Positions 5,910 through 12,346 of a stretch of DNA of 12,346 bases are shown here, piece by piece. Made by a program: the position numbers and the translations under genes. This DNA is from CAZTAK01 sp964611585 (lineage in GTDB: Bacteria; Pseudomonadota; Alphaproteobacteria; SHVP01): positions 1-12,346 of the forward strand of contig CAZTAK010000066.1 in NCBI GenBank assembly GCA_964611585.1. Reading direction: 5' to 3'. Every line of letters begins with the position of its first letter. Within the stretch, counting starts at the first letter, position 1. The notes beneath the pieces were generated by a model that saw only the letters and a list, made by a program, of their open reading frames with translations, ran no database searches and was not told the DNA's origin.

Positions 5910-6931
5910 ACAACCGAGTTTTGTTGCCCAATCCAGATCGCTTTTTCGAGCTCCGGTTCGAATCGATTGGCGGCCTCGGTGCGCACGCAGCCGGACATAT
6001 CCTGGCGACCGCCACAGTGCTGGGCATGGGGCTCAATGGCGCTCATTTTTCTTCATACGGGTCGGAGAAGAAAGGTTCGGCAATCAAGACTTTCGTTCGG
6101 TTGGGTCCGCCTGAACGGCCGATCCGCACCAGCGCGCCCGTCGAGGCGCCGGACGTTATCGTCGTATTTCACGACGCGCTGCTTACCAATCCGGGCACGC
6201 TGGCCGGCATCCGGGCGGACGGCGTCCTCATTTTTCCCGGGTCCGAGGGGCACACCCCCGCCGGGCTCGAGCGCTTACCGAAAACCGTTCAAACCATCCG
6301 GATCGACGCCCAGCGGATCGCCTTGGAGGAGAGCTCGCGGCCCAATGCCGTGCTTATCGGCACCCTGGCGGCGGTAATACCGTTTCTGGATTCCGACATT
6401 CTGCTTGAGACCCTGGCCGAAGAGTTCGCACAAAAAAGGCCGGAAGCCGTGGCGGCCAATGAGAAGGCTTTCCGCCGCGGTGCGCAGGAATACGAAATCA
6501 TTACCGGTTTGGGTACCGCAGAGGGCGATTTACCTGTTGCCCGTTCGAACCCGATATGGGGCTACGAAACCGCGCCGATGGGGGGTGTTCTTCCCGCTCC
6601 CGGAAGCACGGTGTGGAACGACCTTACGACTTCGCGTACCGGATGGTTGCCGGTGCTGGATAAAGACAAATGCATCGACTGCGGGATGTGCTCGATGGTG
6701 TGTCCGGATCTGTGCCTGGTTTGGACGGCCGAGGGCAATGAACCGGTACCGTCCGCGGCGCATCTGGTGGGCGTGGATTACCGCTACTGCAAAGGCTGTT
6801 TGCGGTGCGTGGAGAGTTGCTCCACCGGCGCCTTCAGCAAAGAGGCAGAGACACCCGGGATGGCCGAGCGCTTGGGGACGCCGCTGTTTCCGCAACTGTT
6901 CGAGCAGATTGGAGGCGGCCATGGCGCCTAA
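5903..6931 (+). CDS. 2-oxoacid:acceptor oxidoreductase gamma subunit fused to a two-[4Fe-4S] ferredoxin (delta) domain
   Basis: A 342-residue fusion of the OFOR gamma subunit and the ferredoxin-like delta subunit. Residues about 12-195 are the gamma domain: FELRFESIGGLGAHAAGHIL corresponds to the RF.G.GGQG..T.A motif and SSYGSEKKGSAIKTFVR to the PS.G.E.RG motif that contributes to CoA binding. The C-terminal part carries two ferredoxin motifs, CIDCGMCSMVCP from Cys257 and CKGCLRCVESC from Cys296, for two [4Fe-4S] clusters that carry electrons out of the catalytic subunit. ATG 5903 is chosen over the in-frame ATG at 5810 because homology begins just after it and AAGG (5890-5893) precedes it; the extra upstream residues look non-coding. 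It overlaps the alpha-beta gene by 11 nt. Gamma and delta are usually separate genes in that order in porGDAB operons. Confidence 0.87.
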   Translation: MLNNRVLLPNPDRFFELRFESIGGLGAHAAGHILATATVLGMGLNGAHFSSYGSEKKGSAIKTFVRLGPPERPIRTSAPVEAPDVIVVFHDALLTNPGTLAGIRADGVLIFPGSEGHTPAGLERLPKTVQTIRIDAQRIALEESSRPNAVLIGTLAAVIPFLDSDILLETLAEEFAQKRPEAVAANEKAFRRGAQEYEIITGLGTAEGDLPVARSNPIWGYETAPMGGVLPAPGSTVWNDLTTSRTGWLPVLDKDKCIDCGMCSMVCPDLCLVWTAEGNEPVPSAAHLVGVDYRYCKGCLRCVESCSTGAFSKEAETPGMAERLGTPLFPQLFEQIGGGHGA

Positions 6932-9239
6932 GACGGAGACTCTTGCAAGGCCGGCCGCCAAGGCGGTCGAGAGGCCACAATCGCCGGTCCGTCAGCTGCC
7001 TGGATTCTCCAGCGGCAACGAGGCCGCCGCCCTGGCCGCGCGCGACATCGGATTTCACCTGATGGGGTACTTCCCGATTACGCCCTCGACGGAAGTCGCG
7101 GAGAACCTCGCCAAGATGCAATCGCAGGGCGACCACGAAATCGTCATGGTCCCCGGCGACGGCGAGCACGGCGCCGCCGGGATCTGCTACGGCGCCGCCC
7201 TGGGCGGGGGACGGGTGTTGAACGTAACGTCGTCCCAAGGATTGTTGTACGCGCTTGAGCAGCTCCCTGTGCAGGCCGGGACCCGGGTGCCGATGGTGCT
7301 CAATGTGGCGACGCGGACGGTTTCGGGGCCGCTCGACATTCGTTGCGATCACTCGGATCTCTATTTCGTCTTGAATACCGGCTGGATCATTCTTCTCGCG
7401 CGGGATCCACAGGCGGTTTACGACCTCAACTTCGCCGCCATACGAATTGGCGAGCATCCGGACGTTCGCCTCCCCGTGATTGTCGCCTACGACGGATTCT
7501 TCACCAGCCATCAGTACCGGCGCCTGCAAACATTCGACGATCCTGAAGGGGTTCGCGCGCTTATCGGGCAGCCCGAAACGCCTTTCACGGCCCTCGATCC
7601 GACGCGGCCCATAACTATCGGGCCGTACATGAACGATCCGGATCTCATCAACAACAAGATGCAGCTATCGCTGGCGATGGCGGCGGCAAGGCGGGTCATT
7701 CCGGAAGTGCTTTCGGAATTGTCGGCCTTCTCCGGGCGGAGTTACCCGGTCGTCGATGCTTACAACATGGATGACGCGGAAGCGGCACTGATCCTGCTCA
7801 ATTCAGCCGCCGAAACGGCCAAAGAGGTTGCCGACAGGTTGCGCGCCAATGGTAAGCGGGCGGGGGTGGTATCGCTCAATGTTATCCGGCCCTTCCCGGT
7901 CGCGGAGATTCGTGACCTGCTGCGCGGTGTCGACGCCGTTCTCATTGGCGACCGCGGCGATTCCTACGGCGCCGAAGGTGGCAATCTTTCGCTTGAAGTC
8001 CGCGCCGCTCTCCAGCAAGACCGCGAGAATCGCACCCTGGTCCTGAGCCGGATCTACGGCTTGGGCGGACTCGATTTTCTCGACACCGACGCGGAACAGT
8101 TCTTCGACGAGGCGTTTAAGGCGGCGCGCGCGGGTTCGGTCGAGACCCCCTTCGCCTATCACGGAACCTATGCCGGCAAACCGGGACAGGACCCGCCGGC
8201 GGGGCTACCGCCGATCGCCACCGAAGAGGTCTCGCGTGGCATGGCGAAAGTCACACCGGACCCCGAAACGGGCCTCCTTCAGGTCGAGCTTGAACCGCTC
8301 TGGGCGATGACCGCGGTGCCCTGCCGCGTCGCACCCGGTCACGGCGCCTGCCCGGGCTGTGGAATATTCCCGGTGTTGCACCAGGCCTTCAGCGTTCTCG
8401 AAGGCGATCTGGTCGTCCTGTTCCAGACCGGATGCGCAATGGTCGTGACGACGGCGTACCCGGCTTCGGCCCACCGCATCACCTACATCCACAACCTGTT
8501 CCAGAACGGCGCGGCGACGTTGTCGGGCCTGGTCGAAATGTATCTCGAACGGATGCGCCGCGGTGAACTGCCGGGGTCGCCCGACATCACCTTCATCATG
8601 GTTACCGGCGACGGCGGATTGGACATCGGCATGGGACCGGCACTGGGTGCCGCCCACCGCAACCACCGCATGATCATTCTCGAGTACGACAATCAAGGCT
8701 ACATGAACACCGGCGCCCAGCTTTCTTACGCCACACCGATGGGCCATCGCACCTCGACCAGCGAAGTCGGGACCAAGCGCGCGGGAAAAGTCTTTCACCA
8801 TAAGGACTCGGCCCAGATCTTTGCCGCCTGCCACCTTCCTTATGTCTTTACCGCCAGCGAGGGTTATCCCGAGGACTTCATGCGCAAGATCGCCAAAGCG
8901 CAGTGGTACGACAACCGCGAAGGCATGGTGTTCGGCAAGGTTCTGGCATTTTGTCCCCTCAATTGGCGCACCGAGGACGACGCCGCCGAGGAAGTTCTCC
9001 AAGCAGCCGTCGATTCTTGCTTTTTCCCCATCTATGAGGTCGAGCAAGGGCACACCGTTATTACCTATGATCCGGATGCCAACGGGCGCCGCCGGCCGGT
9101 TGCCGACTGGCTCGGACTCATGGGCAAGACCAAGCATCTCTTGTCGCCCGACAACGCCGAATACCTTGAGGCCGCCGAGGCGGAAGTGGAACGGCGCTGG
9201 CAGCGTCTGAAGACGATGCACGCGCAAGAGGGCCTGTAG
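6921..9239 (+). CDS. 2-oxoacid:acceptor oxidoreductase, fused alpha and beta (TPP) subunits
   Basis: A 772-residue fusion forming the catalytic core that decarboxylates a 2-oxoacid with CoA. The alpha part (about 30-410) has SGNEAAALAARD, the substrate loop YFPITPSTEVAE with Thr54, ITS/VTSSQG-type VLNVTSSQGL, and AYDGFFTSHQ, the counterpart of the PFOR DGFRTSHE motif. After a linker (about 410-470) the beta part starts with PGHGACPGCG. Cys477, Cys480, Cys505 and Cys678 (AFCPLNW) are the four ligands expected for the proximal [4Fe-4S] cluster, and the TPP motif runs from GDGG (563-566) to DNQGYMNTG (590-598). I choose ATG 6921, with GGAGG 5 nt upstream; the frame stays open further 5' only as an overlap with the gamma-delta gene. 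Alpha-beta fusion without gamma is unusual. Substrate is not readable: pyruvate, branched-chain, aryl or other 2-oxoacids are all possible. Confidence 0.88.
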   Translation: MAPKTETLARPAAKAVERPQSPVRQLPGFSSGNEAAALAARDIGFHLMGYFPITPSTEVAENLAKMQSQGDHEIVMVPGDGEHGAAGICYGAALGGGRVLNVTSSQGLLYALEQLPVQAGTRVPMVLNVATRTVSGPLDIRCDHSDLYFVLNTGWIILLARDPQAVYDLNFAAIRIGEHPDVRLPVIVAYDGFFTSHQYRRLQTFDDPEGVRALIGQPETPFTALDPTRPITIGPYMNDPDLINNKMQLSLAMAAARRVIPEVLSELSAFSGRSYPVVDAYNMDDAEAALILLNSAAETAKEVADRLRANGKRAGVVSLNVIRPFPVAEIRDLLRGVDAVLIGDRGDSYGAEGGNLSLEVRAALQQDRENRTLVLSRIYGLGGLDFLDTDAEQFFDEAFKAARAGSVETPFAYHGTYAGKPGQDPPAGLPPIATEEVSRGMAKVTPDPETGLLQVELEPLWAMTAVPCRVAPGHGACPGCGIFPVLHQAFSVLEGDLVVLFQTGCAMVVTTAYPASAHRITYIHNLFQNGAATLSGLVEMYLERMRRGELPGSPDITFIMVTGDGGLDIGMGPALGAAHRNHRMIILEYDNQGYMNTGAQLSYATPMGHRTSTSEVGTKRAGKVFHHKDSAQIFAACHLPYVFTASEGYPEDFMRKIAKAQWYDNREGMVFGKVLAFCPLNWRTEDDAAEEVLQAAVDSCFFPIYEVEQGHTVITYDPDANGRRRPVADWLGLMGKTKHLLSPDNAEYLEAAEAEVERRWQRLKTMHAQEGL

Positions 9240-9242
9240 ACA

Positions 9243-10082
9243 ATGACTAAGATAATCGAAAAACGGCCGCTTACCCCCGTGACCAAACTGTTCAGGGTTG
9301 AGTCGCCTCTAGTTGCGGCGGCCGCGCAGCCGGGACAGTTCGTCATCGTGCGCATCCACGATGGTGGCGAGCGCATTCCCTTGACCATTGCCGATTTCGA
9401 CCGCGACCGTGGCGAGATCACCCTCGTGGTTCAGGAAGTCGGCGTTACCACCCGGCTCATGGGGGCCCTGGAGGAAGGAGACGAGATTCTCGATTTGGTC
9501 GGCCCGCTCGGCACCGCATTGGATATTGCGCCGGGCGGCCATGTTGTCGGCATCGGCGGTGGCTTCGGCGTGGCCGCCCTGCTGTGCCCCATGCGTGAGC
9601 TCACCGCCCGCGGCGACCGCACGACGGCCATTATCGGTGCGCGCGAGAAGGATCTGTTGATCCTGGTGGACGAATTGCGCGCCGTTTGTAACGACGTTGA
9701 ACTGTGCACGGACGACGGCTCGGTCGGGTTCAAGGGCTTCGTGACGCAGCGGCTCGAGCAGCTCATCGACGGAGAAGGCCCGGGACCGCCGGACCACGTT
9801 CTGGCGATCGGGCCGATGCCGATGATGCGCGCGGTGGCGGAAACCACGCGCCCGGCCGCCATCCACACCGAGGTGTCGTTGGATCCCCTGATGATCGACG
9901 GAACCGGAATGTGCGGCGGGTGCCGGGTCACGGTCGGCAACGAGACGATGTTCGCCTGTGTCGATGGGCCCTTCTTCAACGCCCATCTCGTTGAATTCGA
10001 CGAAACCGTACGGCGCAACAAGATGTATGTCGATATGGAGCATCAAGCCGCCGAACGGCAGGCCGCCGGAGGATCGGACTGA
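9243..10082 (+). CDS. nfnA: NfnA-like FAD/NAD(P)-binding [2Fe-2S] electron-transfer subunit
   Basis: A 279-residue ferredoxin-NAD(P) reductase-type protein of the NfnA/SudB/PyrK-like group. The N-terminal FAD domain has ERIPLTIAD (RxPxT, Arg44-Thr48); the nucleotide domain has GIGGGFGVAALL (103-114) and the late VLAIGPMPMMRAV strand. The C-terminal [2Fe-2S] domain reads DGTGMCGGCRVTVG...FACVDGPFF with Cys224, Cys227 and Cys239 plus Asp219, matching the three-Cys/one-Asp ligand set known for NfnA. Length equals typical NfnA. It starts 3 nt after the alpha-beta gene, with AAGAGGG (9226-9232) as ribosome binding site, and overlaps the next gene by one base. With NfnB it forms a flavin pair linking ferredoxin, NADH and NADP+; sulfide dehydrogenase SudAB is the close alternative. 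Context suggests it takes electrons from the OFOR. Confidence 0.85.
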   Translation: MTKIIEKRPLTPVTKLFRVESPLVAAAAQPGQFVIVRIHDGGERIPLTIADFDRDRGEITLVVQEVGVTTRLMGALEEGDEILDLVGPLGTALDIAPGGHVVGIGGGFGVAALLCPMRELTARGDRTTAIIGAREKDLLILVDELRAVCNDVELCTDDGSVGFKGFVTQRLEQLIDGEGPGPPDHVLAIGPMPMMRAVAETTRPAAIHTEVSLDPLMIDGTGMCGGCRVTVGNETMFACVDGPFFNAHLVEFDETVRRNKMYVDMEHQAAERQAAGGSD

Positions 10083-11485
10083 TGCCCGTCAAACGCGTTG
10101 AAAAGACCGTCATGCCGACGCGGGAGGCGGACGAGCGTGCCCACGACTTCCTGGAAGTCAACGAGGGATACGATCTCCTCCGGGCAAGGTTCGAAGCCGA
10201 ACGGTGTTTGCGTTGCCAGGACGAGGTGTGCGTCGACGGTTGTCCCGTGGGCATCCCGATTCCGGATTTCATCCATGCCATTGCCGCGGGCGATATGCCG
10301 CGCGCCGCATCCATCCTGCGTACAGCCAACCCGCTGCCCGCCATCTGTGGACGCGTCTGTCCCCAGGAGACACAGTGCGAAGAGCTGTGCCACATGACGA
10401 CGCGTTTCGAGCCGGTAGCCATCGGTCATCTTGAGCGCTTCGTGGCGGATTGGGAATTCGCCCAGACTGAAAGCCTGGATCCGCAAAAACCGTGGCGTTC
10501 CGAGCGGATTTCCGTGATCGGTTCAGGCCCGGCAGGTCTGGTTTGTGCCGGCGAACTGGCGCGTCGGGGCTATTCGGTTACCGTATTCGAGGGGCTGCAC
10601 GCCCCCGGCGGCGTGTTGCGCTATGGCATCCCGGAATTCCGGCTGCCCAACGCTATCCTTGACTGGGAAATTGCCACACTTGAGCGCCTCGGCGTCGAAA
10701 TCAAATGCAACATCATCGTCGGCAAAACCATTTCCCTCGACGATCTTTTCGATCGCATGGGATTCGCCGCCGTGTTCGTAGGCACAGGCGCCGGACTGCC
10801 GAATTTCCTCGGCATTCCCGGCGAGAATCTTAACGGCGTGTACTCGGCGAACGAATTTCTGACGCGCATCAACCTCATGCGGGCCTATGACTTCCCGAAC
10901 GCCGACACACCGGTAAGGGTCGGCAAAAAGGTCGCCGTCATCGGTGCCGGCAACACGGCCATGGACACGATACGGGCGGCCCGGCGCATGGGCGCCCAAA
11001 ACGCGCTTATCGTCTACCGGCGCAGTGAGAACGAGATGACGGCGCGCATCGAGGAGTACCACCACGCCATCGAAGAAGGCGTCGAGTTCCATTGGTTGAC
11101 CAACCCGATCGAGGTCATGGGCAACGAAGACGGGTGGGTAACGGGGCTCAAGTGCCAACGCATGGAATTGGGTCCGCCGGACGACTCAGGGCGCGCGCGC
11201 CCGGTTCCGATTGCGGGCTCGGAGTTTATCATCCCGGTGGACAACGTCGTGCTGTCGATCGGCAATAATCCGAACCCCCTGCTGCAAAGAAGTGGTGCCG
11301 GATTGGAAACCAACGAATGGGGCTGCCTGGTCGTCGATGAAGCAAGCGGCCAAACCTCACGCCGCCGCGTCTACGCAGGCGGGGACGCCGTCACCGGCGC
11401 CGCCACCGTGATTCTCGCAGCTGGCGCCGGCAAGACCACGGCCGCAGCCATCGACCAGGACCTGTCGGCCGCCGCCGAAAGCTGA
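10082..11485 (+). CDS. nfnB: NfnB/GltD-like NAD(P)-dependent flavin oxidoreductase with two [4Fe-4S] clusters
   Basis: A 467-residue protein of the glutamate synthase small-subunit family (NfnB, SudA, GltD). The N-terminal cluster domain has Cys42, 45, 50, 54 (CLRCQDEVCVDGCPVG) and Cys89, 93, 99, 103 (CGRVCPQETQCEELC). FAD binding is marked by VIGSGPAGLVCAGELA (GxGxxG from Gly147), NAD(P) binding by VIGAGNTAMD (Gly288 onward) with the YRRSENEMTAR region for the nucleotide phosphate side, and the end by VYAGGDAVTGAATVILA. Length is normal for NfnB. ATG 10082 shares its A with the TGA of the NfnA-like gene and has GGAGGA at 8 nt, so the two are translationally coupled. A PadH-like epsilon subunit of phenylglyoxylate:NAD+ oxidoreductase has the same architecture. 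No glutamate synthase large subunit is nearby, which argues against GltD. Confidence 0.87.
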   Translation: MPVKRVEKTVMPTREADERAHDFLEVNEGYDLLRARFEAERCLRCQDEVCVDGCPVGIPIPDFIHAIAAGDMPRAASILRTANPLPAICGRVCPQETQCEELCHMTTRFEPVAIGHLERFVADWEFAQTESLDPQKPWRSERISVIGSGPAGLVCAGELARRGYSVTVFEGLHAPGGVLRYGIPEFRLPNAILDWEIATLERLGVEIKCNIIVGKTISLDDLFDRMGFAAVFVGTGAGLPNFLGIPGENLNGVYSANEFLTRINLMRAYDFPNADTPVRVGKKVAVIGAGNTAMDTIRAARRMGAQNALIVYRRSENEMTARIEEYHHAIEEGVEFHWLTNPIEVMGNEDGWVTGLKCQRMELGPPDDSGRARPVPIAGSEFIIPVDNVVLSIGNNPNPLLQRSGAGLETNEWGCLVVDEASGQTSRRRVYAGGDAVTGAATVILAAGAGKTTAAAIDQDLSAAAES

Positions 11486-11569
11486 CAACAAGGTGGACGA
11501 ATTGCTCGACGACAGTAGCGGGCAGACGATCCTGAACGGAATCAACGACGTAGCGAGGAAGGCAACGCC

Positions 11570-11884
11570 ATGAGAGTTCATCTCGTGTTCGTTCCCGATG
11601 AGGACATTGCGCCGGAGCACACCCTCGACTTCGACATGCCGAGCGCACCGCAGGTTGGCGATTACCTGACGATTGTCCGGCCCGGCCAGTCCGGCAGTGC
11701 GACGTTGATCGTCCGCCACGTTTTCTGGACCCTCGATTGTCCCGAGGCCGCGGCCGCACACCGCGCCGATTCAGCCGCGGTCGGCGCTGTCGACTCGGTG
11801 ACCGTCGAATGCGAATTCACGGTCGGACCTTATGCCTCCGAAGAACACCACGGGATCGCGGCGGTACCCCTTTGCGGCAAATGA
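11570..11884 (+). CDS. Small protein of unknown function at the end of the OFOR/Nfn operon
   Basis: A 104-residue protein I do not recognise with certainty. It begins MRVHLVFVPDEDI and contains APQVGDYLTIVRPGQS and LIVRHVFWTLDCPEA, alternating hydrophobic strands that suggest a small all-beta fold, then VTVECEFTVGP. There are three Cys in all (in TLDCPEA, VECEF and PLCGK) but no paired CxxC, and no signal peptide or membrane segment. GAGGAAGG (11555-11562) lies 7 nt before the ATG, a good ribosome binding site. It follows the NfnB-like gene by 84 nt on the same strand and probably is co-transcribed. Whether it is an assembly factor, a regulator or an unrelated passenger cannot be told. Confidence 0.65.
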   Translation: MRVHLVFVPDEDIAPEHTLDFDMPSAPQVGDYLTIVRPGQSGSATLIVRHVFWTLDCPEAAAAHRADSAAVGAVDSVTVECEFTVGPYASEEHHGIAAVPLCGK

Positions 11885-12158
11885 GGCGTGGCGAATGAGG
11901 CCGGGTCCGCGGCGCTACGACAGGTAGCGTGGCACGTCATATGCCGTGGCGCGTCAACGGCGCCCCACCGTGACAATTCGATCAGCGGCGGCCGGATAGA
12001 GCTCCCGCGCGACCCGTAAACGAGGCGCCGGCCACCAATGCCACCCGACTAGCCGGACCGGTTCGCCGCAGTCCCTAGCCGGGCATCCGCGGGACTACGC
12101 CCTCGCTTTTCGAGTTTTCCCGCCGCGCCATCGTTCCACCCCCGGCCGAACGGATCGC
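11885..12158. other. Gene-free region after the operon
   Basis: I see no credible gene between the small unknown protein and the tRNA-like element. It contains one candidate terminator hairpin (listed separately) and otherwise GC-rich sequence without strong repeats. Confidence 0.5.
11912..11930 (+). terminator. Hairpin 27 nt after the last operon gene (weak terminator candidate)
   Basis: CGCTAC (11913-11918) and GTAGCG (11924-11929) pair exactly around the loop GACAG, and 11912/11930 can add a G-U pair. No T-run follows, so it may be an RNA-stabilising 3' end or a chance stem. Confidence 0.25.
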
Positions 12159-12245
12159 AAAAGAGTGGCCGAGCGGCTGAACGCGTGCGCCTGAGAAACG
12201 TGTTTGCGGACCACCGCCCCGTGGGTTCAAATTCCACTTCCACCG
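12159..12245 (+). pseudogene. tRNA-like element with long variable arm, acceptor stem broken (tRNA-Ser/Leu remnant)
   Basis: TGGCCGAGCGGCTGAA (from 12166) is a near-perfect D-arm start of a type II tRNA. The variable arm GCGG-ACCA-CCGC is exact, and the T-arm GTGGG-TTCAAAT-TCCAC (12221-12237) is canonical with one G-U pair. TTCCACC plus G and CC follow as the 3' acceptor strand. The 5' acceptor strand AAAAGAG (12159-12165) pairs with it at only three of seven positions, the D-stem has a mismatch, and the anticodon stem is weak. Read with U33 the anticodon is GAG (Leu); one base earlier it is TGA (Ser), and the D-arm is Ser-like. Most likely a decayed or recombined tRNA; a functional odd tRNA is less likely. 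Confidence 0.4.
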
Positions 12246-12277
12246 CCTTCATCCATTGACGGGCTGAATGAAGGCGG
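12243..12277. repeat. Perfect 10-bp stem hairpin at the tRNA-like 3' end
   Basis: CCGCCTTCAT (12243-12252) and ATGAAGGCGG (12268-12277) are exact inverted copies around a 15-nt loop. The left arm includes the last acceptor bases of the tRNA-like element. There is no T-tract on either side, so a plain intrinsic terminator is not clear; a duplicated tRNA-end or attachment-type sequence is possible. Confidence 0.5.
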
Positions 12278-12294
12278 CGCGCGATCGCCCGCTA

Positions 12295-12340
12295 GCGCAA
12301 ATCCCGAGCCGGCGGAATCGCCGGCGACGACGATTTGCGT
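12295..12340. repeat. Nested hairpin at the right edge
   Basis: Outer arms GCGCAAATC (12295-12303) and GATTTGCGT (12332-12340) pair over 9 bp including one G-U. Inside them GCCGGCG (12308-12314) and CGCCGGC (12319-12325) pair exactly around a GAAT loop. It could be a REP-like element or terminator; its other side lies beyond the window. Confidence 0.5.
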
Positions 12341-12346
12341 ACTATG

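Noticed and set aside
6405..6920. Upstream extension of the alpha-beta gene frame
   Set aside because: It overlaps the clearly conserved ferredoxin part of the gamma-delta gene, and its translation is Arg/Pro/Cys-rich shadow sequence; GGAGG before ATG 6921 decides the start.
8205..9227. 340-codon - strand open frame opposite the OFOR beta domain
   Set aside because: Its composition is rich in His, Gly and Arg without a family pattern, and the + strand carries intact TPP and cluster motifs.
10082..11485. Glutamate synthase small subunit (GltD) as the identity of the NfnB-like gene
   Set aside because: No large subunit gene is present and the adjacent, overlapping NfnA-like gene defines an Nfn/Sud-type pair.
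1..12346. CRISPR array, insertion sequence or transposase
   Set aside because: No regularly spaced 25-40 bp repeats, no transposase-like protein and no terminal inverted repeats with target duplications were seen.

Overview
The window reads as a GC-rich proteobacterial scaffold, most likely an alphaproteobacterium. That placement rests on base composition, gene style and intergenic repeats, not on a marker gene. A run of exactly 100 N (5296-5395) marks a scaffold join, so the real distance between the left half (1-5295) and right half (5396-12346) is unknown.

Layout. Left half, + strand: the 3' end of a 2-oxoacid:ferredoxin oxidoreductase (OFOR) beta subunit (3-647), then a 763-residue protein (682-2973) that looks like the thiamine-diphosphate (TPP) domain of pyruvate:ferredoxin oxidoreductase (PFOR) with its cofactor motif eroded, tethered by an Ala/Pro/Glu linker to a one-cluster ferredoxin domain. 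A gene-free convergent region (2974-3316) with a short GC-rich tandem repeat follows. On the - strand lie an acetoacetate decarboxylase-family protein (3317-4060) and a two-domain cupin protein (4357-5211).

Right half, + strand: a long leader region holding a regularly spaced three-site dyad (5655-5691), a candidate extended -10 promoter, a 42-residue leader ORF with a strong ribosome binding site, and a nested inverted repeat. Then comes a tight operon: a fused OFOR gamma plus two-cluster ferredoxin subunit (5903-6931), a fused OFOR alpha-beta catalytic subunit (6921-9239), an NfnA-like FAD/NAD(P)/[2Fe-2S] protein (9243-10082), an NfnB-like flavin and two-[4Fe-4S] oxidoreductase (10082-11485), and a small protein of unknown function (11570-11884). 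The end of the window holds a degraded-looking tRNA with a long variable arm and two strong hairpins.

How the genes may work together. The right-hand operon encodes a complete path from a 2-oxoacid to NAD(P)H: oxidative decarboxylation to acyl-CoA on the alpha-beta TPP subunit, electrons through its own [4Fe-4S] cluster and the two clusters of the gamma-delta subunit, then to an Nfn-type flavoprotein pair that can pass them to NAD(P)+. The order gamma-delta-alpha-beta is that of the classical four-subunit porGDAB operons, with adjacent genes fused pairwise. NAD(P)-linked OFOR complexes are known from anaerobic aromatic metabolism (phenylglyoxylate:NAD+ oxidoreductase and the 2-oxoglutarate:NADP+ oxidoreductase of Azoarcus evansii), but the substrate here cannot be read from the sequence. 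The most distinctive material is the fused OFOR/Nfn operon with its elaborate control region, and the degenerate PFOR-like ferredoxin protein of the left half.
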